Shown here: positions 31,111-43,319 of the stretch, piece after piece
Position numbering within the stretch: the stretch's first letter is position 1
Layout of the letters: the number at the start of each line of letters is the position of its first letter
From: Arctopsyche grandis
Lineage: Eukaryota > Arthropoda > Insecta > Trichoptera > Hydropsychidae
Direction: 5' to 3'
DNA length: 64,000 nt
Assembly (NCBI RefSeq): GCF_051622035.1
Contig: NC_135356.1
Coordinates: 12,324,079 to 12,388,078, forward strand
The notes under the pieces: generated by a model
What the model saw: only the letters and a program-made list of their open reading frames with translations
Databases searched by the model: none
Told to the model about the DNA's origin: nothing
Program-made: the position numbers and the translations under genes

Positions 31111-31911
31111 ACGTAGAGATTAAGTAAACGGACTACTAGACAAATTTGAACCGGTCTCTCGTGATCACCCGTCACGCTAAAACTGGTCATATACTAAAAC
31201 TGGTCACACCCTAAAATTGGTCACGAGAAAACTGGTCACACCCAAAAATTAAAAATTGGTCTTATGATAACTGGTCCGCAAAAAAATTTTTTTTCTGATT
31301 ATTTTTTTAACATTTTTTTAATTTTTTTTATACACCCCGGGTAAAACCGGGTAATAAAGCTAGTAACAAATAAAAATAATATTATATATAAGTAGTAAAA
31401 TTTATTTTGTTGAATTCAAAAAAGTACAATATCTATATATCATATATGTACTTAGACAAAAATGAAAAGTGAAAATGAAAAAAAAACTAATGAGACATGA
31501 GCTTGTTTGTTATTAGGTAAATTATTAAGTCGTGGTATTGTCGAAAACAATTAATTCCACACGTAATGGATCATGAATATTTACACTATTACGATATTTT
31601 GTCTTTATTAAACTAATGGTTGAGAAACCAGTCTCGTGAAGGTAAAAGAGTTTCAGTGCATATTCTTAAATATCTGGGAAGAATTCTGTTTCAATTTGAT
31701 CTAAAAGGACGCAAGTGAAGTTGTGGTTTTAAAACACTTTTTTAATTCTTCATTTGTAGTCAAATCAATTAGTTTATCTTCCAAATTAATTAATTAATAT
31801 ACGTTATAATAAGCTATTGTTTTAATTTTTTTTACTTCTTTGTGCACGGACCGGCTACAACCGGCACACGGACCAGTACTCGGCCGCGTACCATAGTTTG
31901 AGTAGCACTGG
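31068..31911 (-). mobile_element. hAT (Charlie/ZBED5-like) transposon remnant
   Basis: Right edge read on the minus strand is CAGTGCTACTCAAACTATGG, and the left edge is GGGGTCGGCAAACCGTGGCTC; both are common hAT terminus types. Between 31400 and 31760 the minus strand gives, with stops, the hAT C-terminal region: LKLFYLHETGFST-like, IKTKYRNSVNIHDPLRVELI. Interrupted by the small Helitron-like element. Confidence 0.55.
31126..31356 (+). mobile_element. Short Helitron-like element, copy 2
   Basis: Starts ACTAGACAAATTTGAACCGG, contains AAACTGGTCACGAGAAAACTGG-type sub-repeats (in part), and ends with hairpin CCCGGGT-AAA-ACCGGGT, then AATAAAGCTAG and T. Same plan as 25961-26866 with a different, unrelated middle. 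It lies inside a hAT remnant. Confidence 0.5.
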
Positions 31912-32927
31912 ACTAGACATACATATAACTAGTCACCGGAGCCTGAGGGGGCCGTGTATTGTTCAAAGGTTGTAAATGCATTGTTAAAGGTTTGCCGAAC
32001 AATGGATAGCACTGTGACTATCCTACCTCTACATATCACATATGTATCTTCGAGCCAAAAGCCCTCGTGGGCGTTGGTTGTGGTCGGGGGAGCAGTATTT
32101 AGCAATTGGTCGAATGCAATACACCTAAATCAATTCACCGAATGCTATTCCACCAGTGGCGGTTCGGGCATTGGGCTGCAGCACTCCCAGTACAGTACAA
32201 ATGCATGCTATTTTTGTCGTCCTCGTGGGCTGCGGGGCTGCGAACCTTCCTGTATAGTACATATTCAAGCTATTTTTCTTTTCATTCTCACGAGCCGCTA
32301 CTGTATTCCACTAATGACGCTTTTACCGAAAATGACCGTAGGCCGAATGGTAAATTCGTCTAATATCTTTATATCGAAAGACAAATTCACCGAATTTCGA
32401 GTTTCAAACCAGTAGTAGCCGAGTTTCAAACCAATAGTAGTAAATTTTATTATTTAGAAATTTTTCGACGCGATATCAACAGATGGCGTAGTAACATAGA
32501 CATAAACATAATGTTATAACATTTCTTTGCAAATAGCCCTTAAACTCTACATACACCATATTGCACCCCACAGAAGATTTAAAAAGGATTTCCCACCTAA
32601 AGGCGAGTGAACTGAATTAAGGACAGAAAAAATTAATTGCTTTTGTAGCTTTGTATTACCTTTTGCTATATATACTATACTATATTGTATAGCAACCATT
32701 GTACATATTTACAATAAAATTTATGATAAAATAAAGTAATAAAACGGAATAAAATAAAAAAGAATCAAAAAAGATACAGATTTTTTTATATATTTTTTCC
32801 AATCATCAATATTAAAAAAAGGTGAGAAGAAAACGCATATACATACATATAATAGACAGACTACTACAATTTCCACGATTGCAAATATTTAAATATACGT
32901 AATGAATATAAATTATTATGAATACAT
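31912..32927. other. Unassigned repetitive stretch
   Basis: No gene seen. About 32050-32090 carries the TTCGAGCCAAAAGCCCTCGTGG motif that recurs (with changes) near 49885 and 53096, and 32130-32300 has two variants of a GCTATT...CGTGGGCTGCGG-like unit. Ends at the target site of the Jockey LINE. Confidence 0.5.
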
Positions 32928-34789
32928 TTTTTTTTTTTTTTTTTTTTTGGTGCCATCTTATCGATTCCCGATAAATCATCACCAGCGATATCGTTGCTCT
33001 TCAGATCATGTACGGGCACTACGGAATCATCACTCCGTCCCCAAAATTGTGAATTGGGCTTCTGAATCTCTCACATTCAGAACACCAATTCGTGAGGCTT
33101 TTTTCGCTTTAAACGCCTCTGCTGGTGAGTTGTGTCCAATAGCTGCAACGCTTCTATGTTAGGGTGACGGTGCAGTCTCAACTCGTGCCTCCCGGCGCAT
33201 TCTCGGATGACTTCTTTTACTTTTTTGATTTTAAGATCCTTGTGGATCTCTTCATTTGTGACGAAGCGATATGCATCGGTGATAATCCTCAAAAACTGGT
33301 TTTGACATCTTTGCATTTTTTCGATATTGGATGGCTTACTGCATCCCCACAGTTGTATGCCATATGTCCATATTGGCTTCACGATTGCCTGGTATATCAG
33401 TTTTTTGCATTGTAGGTCTAATTTGGAGTGTCTTCCTATTAGCCAATGCATTTCTCTTTGTTTAATTCGAATCTGTTCTATTTTTTTTTTAATGTGATGC
33501 CTCCACGTAAGCCTTGAGTCAAGATGCAGTCCTAAATATTAAGCTGACAAAGCTTGTGGAACTTGGATTCCGTTTATGAAAGTCTGAGTGCTGACACTAT
33601 TTCGTCGCAGTGCAAATGTGACCTGCATTGATTTTAGCTCGTTGAGTTTCATTTTCCAGTCCTTGGTCCATTTGCTGATCTTGTCCAGTGCACGCTGCAG
33701 GCGTTCAAATGCTTCCTTCTGTGACTCGCTCGATGACATAATGACTGTGTCATCTGCAAATGTTCCAATGAATGTCTCTTCGCTTGTCGGGATGTCAGCA
33801 GTGTATATCAGGTACAGTATAGGCCCTATTACGCTTCCCTGTGGTACTCCTGCAGAGGCTGTGAAAAAGTTAGAGAATGCCTCCTCATGAGCAACTCTGA
33901 ATTTGCGTCCGGATAAGTATGATTCCAGTAATTTGACATAATTTCCAGGTAATGACTTGCTGATTTTGTGGATAAGTCCTTCGTGCCATACCCTGTCGAA
34001 GGCCTGTGAGACATCAAGAAATACAGCTGGACAATACTTTTTTTCCTCTAGCGATTGCTCTATTTTTGAAATAACACGGTGCACTTGATCGATGGTAGAA
34101 TGTTTCGACCTAAATCCAAATTGGAAGTCGGGAACATCGGTTAAGGGCTTGAGTCTTTTTAATAATAGTTTTTCGAATAGCTTAGAGATCGCAGGCAACA
34201 AGGATATTGGTCTGTATGATGTCACTTGTTCGGGTGACTTTTCAGGTTTCTTCAACATTATGATTTGAGCAGTTTTGAAGCACTCTGGCACATGCTTGAG
34301 CCGGAAACATGCATTGTATAAGTACATATGTTAGCATGATAATAGCCTTTTTTGAAAGTTCCTTGAATAGTCCCGGTGAGATTTCGTCAATTCCAGGTGC
34401 CTTTTTAGGATTTATATTGTCATCTATTTCTTTAGCTACTTCCATAGGGGTGACAGTTTTGATTAGTTGCTGTGGTTGATACATTGGTGTATAATCAGCA
34501 TCAGATTGAATATTGTGTGGTTGGAATACTGTCTCTAAGTGTTGTGCAAACAGCTCAGCTTTTTCTTTGTTGCTTCTTATCCACTCTCCTTGCGCATTTT
34601 TCAGAGGTGGTATTTGTAGAATTGGTCGTTTGAATTTCCTAGTTGCTTTCCATAGTGAGTGATTTTTATCAGCTGCAGGGCCCAAACCTTCCAAATATTT
34701 TTCAAAACAATTTTGTTTATGCTCTTTAATAAGTCGGTTAACTTTGTTACTTATGTGGTTAAATTCTCTTTTGTCTGCAATATTTCTGG
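32928..34789 (-). mobile_element. Jockey-clade LINE, 5'-truncated, with target-site duplication
   Basis: Minus-strand insertion with a 20-bp poly-A tail (poly-T at 32928-32948) and duplication ATTATGAATACA(T) at 32915-32927 and 34790-34802. ORF2 reads KNAQGEWIRSNKEKAELFAQ, ITSYRPISLLP-like (TSYRPISLLPAISKLFEKLL), FGFRSKHSTIDQVHRV, AVFLDVSQAFDRVW, GVPQGSVIGPILY and TFADDTVIMSSS, the full set of reverse-transcriptase motifs, then IYQAIVKPIWTYGIQLWGCS and KMQRCQNQFLRIITDA. One frameshift near 34250-34320 and one stop near 33540 break the frame. The 1.86-kb insertion starts just ahead of the RT domain. Confidence 0.88.
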
Positions 34790-34802
34790 ATTATGAATAC
34801 AT

Positions 34803-35456
34803 AACAAATGTAAATCAGTTAGTAATTTATACTACATATGTATTGTAGATTGCAAAACACAATGAAATATAAACAATAATAAGAAGACAAGAAACAAGCA
34901 ATACAATAAATAAATATTTGAATTGAAATAAAATAGGGCTAAAAATTAAAAAATATAAATTCAAATGAAATTAATATAGTTCGGTATCCAATTAGCGGTT
35001 TGATTTTAAGCTCATAAGTTCTTAAATATTGTGTGTACACATGTATTATTTTGAATGCGGAAGCATTTAATGCATTTAATCCCAAAGCACACTATTTAAA
35101 AAATTCGACCTCATTTCTTACCATTTAATGAAACTCACCATATATGATAGATGTGTCGAAAATGTTTATTAGGTATTATTGTAACTCTTACCTTTAGTTT
35201 TTCATATACCTGATCACAATAAAATATACATTTTAAAATACAACTTATTATATTATTTTGTTTTAAATCAACTTGAAATTATCAATGCAAAAGTGCCATC
35301 TATCAACGTAAAACAACTTTCATCCGATCGATTTGTATTTCGACATACTGAGGTTAGGTAAATATGAAAATAGGTTTGGTCGTCGTCCGGTATCTTGATA
35401 TTCGACCTACACGCTTCGGTATACTCGTATTCGGCGAATTTACAGTGAATCTGTGG
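34803..35456. other. Gene-free AT-rich stretch
   Basis: Between the Jockey LINE and the hAT element. Nothing recognisable; a few short poly-A and palindromic AT tracts. Confidence 0.6.
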
Positions 35457-35848
35457 TAGGCTTGGGCATAGTAGTTCGCAACTGAGATCGCTCAGTTTAG
35501 TTCGCCGCTCCTAAACGAACTAGTTCGCTCTTCTAGTTCGTCAGCTCCCAGCTCGAATCAGTGAAAGGCAGATCGTTCGCTCGTTCGTTCGCGTGATCGT
35601 TCGCTCGCAGATTGTTCGCTCGTTTTGGCTCGATGAAAGAATAACACATGACGCAAAAAAGAAAACAAAAATAATCAAATTTTTTATATTTTTTTAGAAA
35701 TAATCAACAATTATATTACTATTAGGTACTGGTTAGTTCTTGTAAAAAATATCACTTACACTTATAAAGTTGTTACCTAACAATTAAACATAATGACTTG
35801 TTTGAGTGAGATCGTATGTATAAAAAAAAATAAAATTGAAAAAAAATA

Positions 35849-37690
35849 TTACATATTACTGTGTAAAAATATCAATTTGGACACTTTATTCGATGACAAT
35901 AGTGTTCTACGTTCATTAAGGACTTGACCCGTCGCTGAAAAAACGCGTTCGCAGGGCACAGATGTTGCTACGGCACAAAATCTTTTCAAAACATACGCGT
36001 AAACGTGAGGGTATATCAAACGACGTTCATGCCACCATTGAAGCGGATCTTCTTTACGATTTAGATACTCTTCATTTAGGTATTTATCTAATTCGCGAAT
36101 GCCAGCAGCAAGCTGGTTATCTGGCCTAGTAATTTTTTGTATTTCTTGGTCGTATTCATCCCATATGCAGCTATTTTTATTACTAGGTATAGATGTTGAT
36201 GCGTCGCTGGAAGTAGGAACAGCCTCTGGAGTATCCCCTTGAACTAATTGTACTTGGCCGATTTTATTTCTAAGGGCTTGTACTACCATTTCACAGGCTC
36301 TTTGATTTTTGAATCCCCTCGTCTTAAATCGAGGATCCAAAATCGTACACTCTGCGTATAACATATTCTTCTCTATATCTTTGAAACGATCTTCCATGCC
36401 TTTCTTTAGCAGAGACTGCACATCAACTATTTTTGTATTGTAAGAAACATGTTTTTGTAAAAAAATTTTTAGTAAATTACACAAAATTATTATTTTAGAT
36501 AAAGTGACGTTTTTCTTGGCACTTATTTCTACGGTAATCTCGTAGAATGGACTGAGTAACGGTAAAACTTCCTCTATGACTTCCCAGTCCCCTTCATTTA
36601 AAGTTAAATCAGGGCGTAGAAGTGCAACGGTAGCAATCACTGCATCCTTTACCTGTACTATTCGCTTGAGCATGTCAAAAGTGGAATTCCAGCGGGTTTG
36701 TACATCCTGCTTGAGCTTAAGAACAGGCAAATTCATTTGCTGCTGCGTAGCAGCCAATTTATGTTTTCCTTGTGTGCTACGATTAAAAAACTCGACAATA
36801 TTTTTAACTCTTCCCAAAACGTCACATATCTTTTTCGTAGCTTCTTGTACAACAATATTTAGAGAGTGAGCGAAACATGAGATGGACCGCCAATCACCAA
36901 GTCTAACAGCAGATAAGATATTTGCTGCATTATCGCTAACAATGGCGGCAACTTTGTGTGAAATGTTCCACTCTGCCATAACAACTTTCATAAAGTCGCA
37001 CAAGTTTTGACTAGTATGTCGCTCTTTATAATTGATACAACCAAGTAATACTGAGTGAAGTTTAGTCTCTTCATTTATAAAATGAGCTACAATAGCTATA
37101 TAGCTGTCGTTATTTCTAGACGTCCAACCATCAGTACTAAGAGACAACGCTGGTGCTGCTTGTACCTTTATTTTTGCTTCAGCCATGACGTCATTGTGAA
37201 TTCTTGACATTAAATTTTCCGATAACGTTTTTCTTGATGGTAGTTTATAGCCTGGGCATCGAGAAACTAATTCAATAAGTTTACGAAATTCTGTTTCTTC
37301 TACGATTCTTAAGGCGTGATGCCCTTTAGCTACCATCTTGACAAGTTGTTTATCAATTTGCTCAATCTTTCGAACTGGCGGTGGTCTACGAATGTATTGG
37401 GTCATCGATTGTTGGGAGTCTACTATATTTGATGATGCTGAAATTATATTCTCCAATTCACATGTGCTTTGACTTGATTGAAGTGAGTTTAAACTAGGTA
37501 ATATCGGTGTTTATCTTTCAGCAGTTAATGGGATCAAAAGGTGTTTTGTTTTCGTATGTCGGGTTAAATTACCATTCGATCCGCCCGCAATACTTATTAT
37601 TGTTGAACAATGGTTACATTTCGCTTTTTTATTATCAATGTCTTCTGTAAAATGAGTCCACAAGGGGCTATGTTTTCTTTTTGATGACAT
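35849..37690 (-). CDS. hAT transposase with N-terminal BED finger (one in-frame stop)
   Basis: Start at ATG 37688-37690: MSSKRKHSPLWTHFTEDI with a BED finger (C-x2-C in KCNHCSTII, H-x4-H in LTRHTKTKH), about residues 8-52. A single TAA at 37511-37513 interrupts the frame; the same frame then continues to 35849. The catalytic part shows hAT motifs: LSTDGWTSRNNDSY (first D), AAIVSDNAANI (second D), SCFAHSLNIVVQ, TRWNSTFDML, and the C-terminal dimerisation block ATSVPCERVFSATGQVLNER with LSSNKVSKLIFLHSN. About 613 codons, normal for a ZBED/Ac-like transposase. Cuts and pastes the element via its terminal repeats. With just one nonsense codon it is recently dead or could be read in two pieces. 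Confidence 0.88.
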
Positions 37691-37766
37691 CGTAACAAAT
37701 AGCCTATAACAAAACACATTAACCCTATACGTAAACTATTTTTAAAGTATATTAAAGAAATGAATT

Positions 37767-38688
37767 TGTAGGAATCTCGTCATCGTCATCGTCATCGAAA
37801 CATTCGAGAATATTCCACAACAACAAACCACATTCCTTGCAGAACTCACACACGTAAACAACCCGTGCACTTCTTGGAATCAATCGCCAAATCCTTCGAG
37901 AATGATCCACCCTTCACACTCGAGCGGAACGAAACCCAGACGACGCACACCTGCAGCCATTATATTAAACTCAGGCGGAACGGCGCCAAATCCAACTCAA
38001 GCGGAACGGTGCCAAATCCTTCGAGAATGATCCACCCTTCACACTCGAGCGGAACGAAACCCAGACGACGCACACCTACAGCCATTATATTAAACTCAAG
38101 CGGAATGCCCCTACCAGTCGAGTGGAACCAAAACGGTCGAAACACGCCGCCACCATTAAACTACATCGAGCGGAACGGCGCCAATCGTTCCAGAAAAGTC
38201 CACCCCATCGACAAAAGCAAATTCCTCGCTTACGCATCAACAAACCACCACCATGGGTCAGGTGATTCCAGAAACACTATAAAAGGAGGTACAACCCAAA
38301 CAACGCCAGTCGACCCACAGCAGCAAGCGTCGACACACAGCAGCAGACCAGTCGACATCCAACTCCTGACCTGCCACCACTGCACTACGCGGACTTGGAA
38401 GATCAACCAGCCGAACGAGCCAGCAACACACTGCCATATCCAGAGACCTTCCGAACATAGCCGAACGACGAGCCAGCAACACACTGCCGCCTCCAGAGAC
38501 CTTCTGAACATAGCTGAATGCCGAGCCAGCGACACTCTACCATATCCAGAGACCGCTGAACGACATACTTTTGCCCACAAATATAATACCTTTGTACAAC
38601 CATAGGCAAACAATAAAACTTTATAAAACAAGCACAACGGTGTTTCGTTAGGCTGGGATACGGTCAACACATCGCTACCCCGCCTACA
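37767..38688 (+). mobile_element. Solo LTR (Ty3/Gypsy-like), nested in the hAT element
   Basis: 922-bp sequence beginning TGTAGGAATC and ending CCCCGCCTACA, flanked by a 4-bp duplication AATT (37763-37766, 38689-38692). A TATA-like CACTATAAAAGG lies near 38276 and a polyadenylation signal AATAAAACTTT near 38610. Contains internal tandem-like units (GAGCGGAACG). No internal coding region, so it is a recombined single LTR. It shares its 3' end motif GGGATACGGTCAACA with the LTR-like piece at 46441-46721. Confidence 0.75.
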
Positions 38689-39230
38689 AATTAATTGTTA
38701 ATAGTAATTGTTATTATACATTAGAAGCATAAGCTACCTGATAACGACAGAGTCTTATTATTTTAAAATTTATTTAACGTTCGGTTAACGTCACTCTCGT
38801 TCATTCGGTCACAAACTAATGAAATTCTTGTGTAGTTCGCGAACGAACTGTCTTGTGTAGTTCGCGAACGAACTAGATCGTAAGAGAGTGAACAAGACGC
38901 GCGCGCATGCGCATGTGCAGTGAGCGAGCGGCAGTATTGGTAGTGTAGTGCTGTCCCACTCTCACTCATTCGGTCACGAACTAGTGAACTAAGGAACGAG
39001 GAGTGAGGAACTAGTTCGACTAGTTCGACTAGTTCACCTGTGGGAGCGCTCTTACGACCTAGTTCGTTCGCGAACTACACATACGCATAATCTGTGGTCG
39101 TTGCGCCGAGTTGGTGGCCAATGACTACATGCTACCAAATTTAGACTAAATATGTCACTAATTAATAATTAGTAATAAAAAGCAAGGCGTGGCAAGTAGT
39201 TGCTGTCAGAGTTGATGGAGTGCAGAGACG

Positions 39231-41981
39231 ATGGAGTGCAGGCTTTGTCTTGGACCAGCTCCGGCCGCATCTTCCGTCTCCATCTTCCAGAGACCAGATC
39301 CTCATCCAGAGCGTCTGGAGCAACGCATTCGGACCTGCTGTCAAATTCAGGTCGGTGCTGGTTACAGCTTACAGGTTACAATTACTTATTGTGGTAACTC
39401 TTCTCACCGCTTGATCCTACTTTTTTTCCATCTGCAGGTCAAAAGAGGCGATGGATTGCCAGACAGGGTGTGTCTTTCGTGTAAGACCAGTCTGGAATTG
39501 TTGATCAGCTTTCGAAAGGCTTGTTTACGAAACAACGAATCGTCTCCACTGAGGTTAGACGATTGCTCGAAGATCAAGACTGAAGAAGTTTTATTGGAAG
39601 ATTTCATATGTGACGATGAGCCTTCGCAATCGACAATTCACCGAAAGAATAGTGAAACGTGCTTAAAGTCATTTCCCAGTGAATCTGAACTTATTTTACA
39701 CAAAAGATCACATCCTGGAGAAAAGCCTTACAAGTGTGACATTTGTCTAAAATCATGTACTAATAAATATAGACTTGTGTCACACTTGAGATCTCACACA
39801 GGGGAAAAGCCATACATGTGTAAAATTTGTCTAAAATCATTTACTCAAAAATCTTACCTCGAGAGACATAAAAAATTGCATGCTGGAATAAAGCTACACA
39901 AATGTGAAATTTGTTTAAAATCATATACTCGTAAAGTTGAACTTGTGAGACATTTGAGATCTCACACGGGGGAAAAGCCTTACAAGTGTGATATTTGTCT
40001 AACATCATTTAGTCATAAATCTAGCCTCGAAACACATAAAAAATTGCATGCTGAAATAAAACCACACAAATGTGACATTTGTTTAAAATCATTTATTCGA
40101 AAAGATGCATTTGTGTCACATTTGAGATCTCACACGGGGGAAAGGCCATACAAGTGTGAAATTTGTCTTAAATCATTTACTCAAAAATCTTACCTCGATA
40201 TTCATAAAAAATTGCATGGTGGGATAAAACCACATAAATGTGAAATTTGTCTAAAGTCATTTATTCAAAAAGCTACACTTGTCGCACATTTAAGAACTCA
40301 CACAGGGGAAAAGCCATACAAGTGTGAAATTTGTCTGAAATCATTTACTGTAAAATCTTACCTCGAGATACATAAAAAACTGCATGCTGGGATAAAACCA
40401 CACAAATGTGACATTTGCTTAAAATCATATGTTTGTAGAGCTGAACTTGTGAGACATTTGAAATCTCACACAGGAGAAAAGCCATACAAGTGTGAAATTT
40501 GTCTAAAATCATTCACTGAAAAATCTATTCTCGAGAAACATAAAAAATTGCATGCTGAAATAAAACCACACAAATGTAACATTTGTTTAAAATCATTTAT
40601 TCGAAAAGATGCATTTGAGTCACATTTGAGATCTCACACGGGGGAAAGGCCATACAAGTGTGAAATTTGTCTGAAATCATTTACTGTAAAATCTTACCTC
40701 GATAGTCATAAAAAATTGCATGCCGGGATAAAACCACATACATGTGAAATTTGTCTGAAATCATTTACTTACAAATCTAACCTCGAAGCACATAAAAAAT
40801 TGCATGCCGAGATAAAACCACACAAATGTGACATTTGTGTAAAATCATTTATTTCTAAAAGTCAACTTGTGTTACATTTGAGATCTCACACGGGGGAAGA
40901 GCATTACAAGTGTGAAATTTGTCTGAAATCATTTACTCAAAAATTTCACCTCGATAAACATAAAAAATTGCATGCTGGAATAAATCTACACAAATGTGAA
41001 ATTTGTTTAAAATCATATGTTCGTAAAGATGAACTTGTGAGACATTTGAGATCTCACACAGGAGAAAAGCCTTACAAGTGTGAAAAATCATTTACTGAAA
41101 AATCTAGTCTCCAGAAACATAAAAAATTGCATGCTGGAATAAAACCACACACATGTGACATTTGTTTAAAATCATTTATTCGAAAAGATGCATTTGTGTC
41201 ACATTTGAGATCTCACACGGGGGAAAGGCCATACAAGTGTGAAATTTGTTTGAAATCATTTACTGTAAAATCTTACCTCAATAAACATAAAAAATTGCAT
41301 GCTGCGATAAAACCACACAAATGTGACATTTGTTTAAAATCATATGTTTGTAAAAATGAACTTGTGAGACATTTGAGATCTCACACAGGAGAAAAGCCAT
41401 ACAAGTGTGAAATTTGTCTAAAATCATTTTCTCAAAAATCTAACCACGAGCAACATAAAAAATTGCATGCTGAAATAAAACTACACAAATGTGACATTTG
41501 CTTAAAATCGTTTAGTTATAAAAGTGGACTTGTGTCACATTTGAGATTTCACACGGGGGAAAAGCCTTACAAATGTGAAATTTGTCTGAAATCTTTTACC
41601 GAAAAATCTAGTCTCAAGAACCATAAAAAATTGCATGCTGAAATAAAACCACACAAATGTGACATTTGTCTAAAATCATTTATTCGAAAAGCTACACTTG
41701 TCGCACATTTAAGAACTCACACAGGGGAAAGGCCATACAAGTGTGAAATTTGTCTGAAATCATTTACGGGAAAATCTAGTCTCAAGAACCATAAAAAATT
41801 GCATGCTGGAATAAAACCACACAAATGCGACATTTGTTTAAAATCGTTTATTTATAAAAGAAGTCTTGTGATACATTTGAGATCTCACACGGGGAAAACG
41901 TCTTACAAGTGTGAAATTTGTCTAAAATCATATACTAAAAAATCTTATTTTGAGAAACATAAAAAATTGCATGCTGGTTAA
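39231..41981 (+). CDS. ZAD-C2H2 zinc-finger protein, copy B (27 fingers)
   Basis: Two exons: 39231-39350 and 39438-41981, 887 residues. Intron 39351-39437 is 87 bp (GT...TTTTTTTCCATCTGCAG); its length is a multiple of three, so it also reads open, but the paralogues' introns are 78 and 88 bp, which shows it is spliced. The N-terminus [15 protein letters not shown] through [20 protein letters not shown] is a ZAD (zinc-finger-associated) dimerisation domain with two CxxC pairs. Then come 27 C2H2 fingers in tandem from [11 protein letters not shown] at about 39737 to the end. Linkers alternate TGEKPYK and AGIKPHK/AEIKPHK, so the repeat period is two fingers (56 residues). Finger 17 (41081-41131) lacks the second cysteine through a 3-residue deletion. 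ZAD proteins are mostly insect DNA-binding regulators; target unknown. Start chosen at the first Met of the conserved MECRLC. Confidence 0.87.
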   Translation: MECRLCLGPAPAASSVSIFQRPDPHPERLEQRIRTCCQIQVGAGYSLQVTITYCGNSSHRLILLFFHLQVKRGDGLPDRVCLSCKTSLELLISFRKACLRNNESSPLRLDDCSKIKTEEVLLEDFICDDEPSQSTIHRKNSETCLKSFPSESELILHKRSHPGEKPYKCDICLKSCTNKYRLVSHLRSHTGEKPYMCKICLKSFTQKSYLERHKKLHAGIKLHKCEICLKSYTRKVELVRHLRSHTGEKPYKCDICLTSFSHKSSLETHKKLHAEIKPHKCDICLKSFIRKDAFVSHLRSHTGERPYKCEICLKSFTQKSYLDIHKKLHGGIKPHKCEICLKSFIQKATLVAHLRTHTGEKPYKCEICLKSFTVKSYLEIHKKLHAGIKPHKCDICLKSYVCRAELVRHLKSHTGEKPYKCEICLKSFTEKSILEKHKKLHAEIKPHKCNICLKSFIRKDAFESHLRSHTGERPYKCEICLKSFTVKSYLDSHKKLHAGIKPHTCEICLKSFTYKSNLEAHKKLHAEIKPHKCDICVKSFISKSQLVLHLRSHTGEEHYKCEICLKSFTQKFHLDKHKKLHAGINLHKCEICLKSYVRKDELVRHLRSHTGEKPYKCEKSFTEKSSLQKHKKLHAGIKPHTCDICLKSFIRKDAFVSHLRSHTGERPYKCEICLKSFTVKSYLNKHKKLHAAIKPHKCDICLKSYVCKNELVRHLRSHTGEKPYKCEICLKSFSQKSNHEQHKKLHAEIKLHKCDICLKSFSYKSGLVSHLRFHTGEKPYKCEICLKSFTEKSSLKNHKKLHAEIKPHKCDICLKSFIRKATLVAHLRTHTGERPYKCEICLKSFTGKSSLKNHKKLHAGIKPHKCDICLKSFIYKRSLVIHLRSHTGKTSYKCEICLKSYTKKSYFEKHKKLHAG

Positions 41982-43030
41982 AACCACACAAATGTGAAAT
42001 TTGTTTAAAATCATTACTCGAAAATCTATCCTATGGTCACATAATAAATTACATACTAGGATAAATATAAAAAAAATTGTTACGATATAAATACTGTTAA
42101 TATTCTTAAATTTTGGCTACATGCGTGCTATGATGTTTCTGGTGCCTCCCTCATTGCAGTTTATTTAAATAATTTTAAGAGAAATAATAATTGAAAATTA
42201 AATACACAGAAATATTATTTGGCTTACTTGTTTTTATTTATTTTATATGTAATAATTTTTATTTATTGGATGAAATTGTGATAATTTTGGTAAACAAACT
42301 TCATCATCCTAAGCCAGAGGTCGGCAAACCGCGGATCTTTTTCTAAAGTACTCTAAAACAGGTCTGGGCAAACTTTTTGGATGAAGGGCCATTAGAAATT
42401 AAAAATGAGTGGCGGGCCGCAAGTAAAATACTATTTTTAGATATTTATTTATTTATTTATTTAACATATTAGCCACAGTGACATTACAGAGATCTCCAAC
42501 GCGTCGCTGTGGCCGGTCATTCAGTAATAATAACATGATAACAGTAATAATAACAATATTAACACAACATTATAATTATAACAATATTAACACAACATCA
42601 TTAAAATAACATCATTATTATACATTATTCATTATCGTTAAAGGAATTAAAACATAATTCTTTTTTAGTTAAAACAAAAGAGTAATTTAATTTGACGAAT
42701 GAAATTGTTTTAGAGTTCGTTCGAAGAGAAAGAAAAATTGGTTCAGTATGTGTGCTCGTATGTACATACATCCTCAGTTTGGCTGCGGCTGTCAAGGCGA
42801 ATCCACGCCTTTTTTGCTATTTTTTAGAGACGTGGCTTTAAGTGACAGTGTGGTTACGAAGTTCCCGAGATTTTCCCAAAATTATAAATAATAAATGTTA
42901 ATTATTTTAATAAGTAAGTTATTCACAATAGTTCGACCGTATATCGTATTATATATCTACTTTTTTAAAAACACTTTAGATAAATGGAGAGACATAGCCA
43001 AGCAAAACAGTTAATAATAAATGCTTGTTA
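41982..43030. other. 3' flank of copy B and transposon ends
   Basis: 41982-42350 is the shared zinc-finger 3' flank. At 42308-42330 and 42359-42385 are hAT-type termini (GGTCGGCAAACCGCGG, CAGGTCTGGGCAAACTTTTT). 42430-42620 has an ATTTATTTATTTATTT run followed by CACAGTGACATTACAGAGAT and AAC/ATT-rich repeats, likely a SINE/LINE tail. No gene seen. Confidence 0.55.
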
Positions 43031-43036
43031 ATTGGA

Positions 43037-43206
43037 CTATTCGTCACATTGGGGTGGTCACAAAGACAATTTTTGCCATGAAAATCGCGAATACACAATA
43101 TTTAGCAATCAAGTTCTCGTTATTATGATAGTTATCGTTAGTATGATGCACTTTTCGTCTGCCAGATGTTCCGTTATAGAGATTTTAGTGACTTTGTGAC
43201 GAGTAA
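43037..43206. mobile_element. ~170-bp MITE, copy 1
   Basis: CACATTGGGGTGGTCACAAAG ... AGTGACTTTGTGACGAGTAA. Ends form short inverted repeats (TCGTCACA). Near-identical copy at 53188-53380, inverted relative at 57600-57795. No coding capacity; superfamily not certain. Confidence 0.65.
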
Positions 43207-43319
43207 TTTGAACCAAATGCTTACATGTGGTGTGCACTTACACAAAGATCTAATTCTTCGACGATTCCTCTCATTGATATAGATTTATGCAGGAGCCCCA
43301 AAAGTTTCCAAATGTTCAT

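Larger units (their letters stand above)
35457..39089 (-). mobile_element. hAT transposon, nearly intact, with 8-bp target duplication
   Basis: Bounded by a perfect duplication ATCTGTGG (35449-35456 and 39090-39097). Ends TAGGCTTGGGCATAGTAGTT and, complemented, TATGCGTATGTGTAGTTCGC; both subterminal regions are packed with GTTCGCGAAC-like palindromes, typical of hAT transposase binding sites. It encodes one transposase on the minus strand (35849-37690). A solo LTR (37767-38688) sits between the transposase start and the right terminus. Confidence 0.9.

Noticed and set aside
37865-38605. 246-codon plus-strand open frame and overlapping minus-strand frames
   Set aside because: They lie wholly inside the solo LTR and consist of LTR repeat units; not a host gene.
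39351-39437. Reading copy B as a single uninterrupted exon
   Set aside because: The 87-bp stretch has clear GT and TTTTCCATCTGCAG signals and paralogous stretches are 78 and 88 bp, so it is an intron.
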